A stretch of DNA of 64,000 bases. Source: Branchipolynoe longqiensis. Lineage: Eukaryota; Annelida; Polychaeta; Phyllodocida; Polynoidae. The translations under genes and the position numbers were made by a program. Of this stretch, positions 63,735 to 64,000 are shown one piece after another; the first letter of the stretch is position 1, and each line of letters begins with the position of its first letter. Below the pieces are notes generated by a model, which searched no databases, was not told the DNA's origin, and was given only the letters and a program-made list of their open reading frames with translations. The stretch covers positions 52,356,749-52,420,748 of the forward strand of contig CM059193.1 of assembly GCA_030323885.1 (NCBI GenBank), in the 5' to 3' direction.

Positions 63735-63899
63735 CTATTATAATTAAAAGGGTATTAGTATAATCGCATGTGTTCAATTTTCAGCATGATTTAATATGAC
63801 TAGTATCGTTACAAGTATATTAAGAAACAACAGGTCTTATTTGATGCCACTGTGCCCAAGCTGTGACTATTAGGGTCATTCAGCCCTTGTGAACACCTC

Positions 63900-63990
63900 C
63901 TCAACTGTTTTTTGGTAAATATTTTATTCATCTGAATATATATTTTGTCAGCGCTGAGGCACTGGTCTTCCAGCCATTGAAGTGATCACA
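63900..63990 (+). repeat. Dispersed repeat block (GTCAGCGCTGAGGCACTGG)
   Basis: TTTTTTGGTAAATATTTTAT to CACTGGTCTTCCAGCCAT matches 2659-2740 and about 42850-42910. Identity is unknown; it may be the tail of a LINE or SINE. Confidence 0.6.
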
Positions 63991-64000
63991 TTTGGTTTGT

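Overview
The window is animal nuclear DNA. It has spliced exons with GT/AG borders and matching phases, tRNA-derived SINEs, LINEs and tyrosine-recombinase retrotransposons, and no bacterial-style gene packing. A mollusc is my best guess, because a SINE core at 10119-10348 and the tRNA-headed SINE-2 family look like repeats I associate with molluscan genomes. That identification is from memory and tentative.

One host gene spans almost the whole window on the minus strand: an RNF213 (mysterin)-like giant AAA-ATPase / RING E3 ubiquitin ligase. I place 19 consecutive coding exons between 63734 (upstream) and 802 (downstream), about 3.3 kb or 1,104 codons. Junction phases agree throughout. The exons run from the late AAA core (exons 1-7), through a long linker or E3 scaffold (exons 8-18), to a C3HC4 RING (exon 19). 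The gene continues beyond both window ends. Coding sequence is only about 5% of the window.

The introns are packed with mobile DNA. (1) There are three minus-strand copies of one GC-rich Ngaro/PAT-like tyrosine-recombinase retrotransposon family: YR-B (10532-13560, truncated), YR-C (21449-28126) and YR-D (55420-60906). YR-C and YR-D still show the split direct repeat layout (A1 - gag/RT/RNaseH/YR - B1 - A2 - B2). A more divergent plus-strand relative, YR-A, lies at about 3650-8700. (2) A DIRS-type element with inverted terminal repeats (DIRS-E) lies at 33746-39307, beside a related foldback; a DIRS remnant lies at 46450-47110. (3) LINEs include a near-complete APE-type copy (48980-52262), a truncated sister inside YR-C, an L2/CR1-like 3' end (30205-30720) and an I-like RNase H end (61062-62200). 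(4) Cut-and-paste-like elements include two copies of an unusual element with GC-rich hairpin arrays (1178-2494 and 30721-32409), a TIR element with a 7-bp target duplication that carries the LINE (48407-52971), a TTAA-flanked MITE family (about eight copies) and a TA-flanked MITE pair. (5) Two SINE families and several minisatellites fill much of the rest.

The autonomous elements examined all carry stops, frameshifts or altered catalytic residues, so the copies here are probably dead. Nesting gives a partial history: SINE-2 and a LINE into YR-C, a TA-MITE into a TTAA-MITE, a hairpin element into a LINE tail, and a LINE into a TIR element that itself sits in an older LINE remnant. I see no CRISPR array, operon or rRNA gene.
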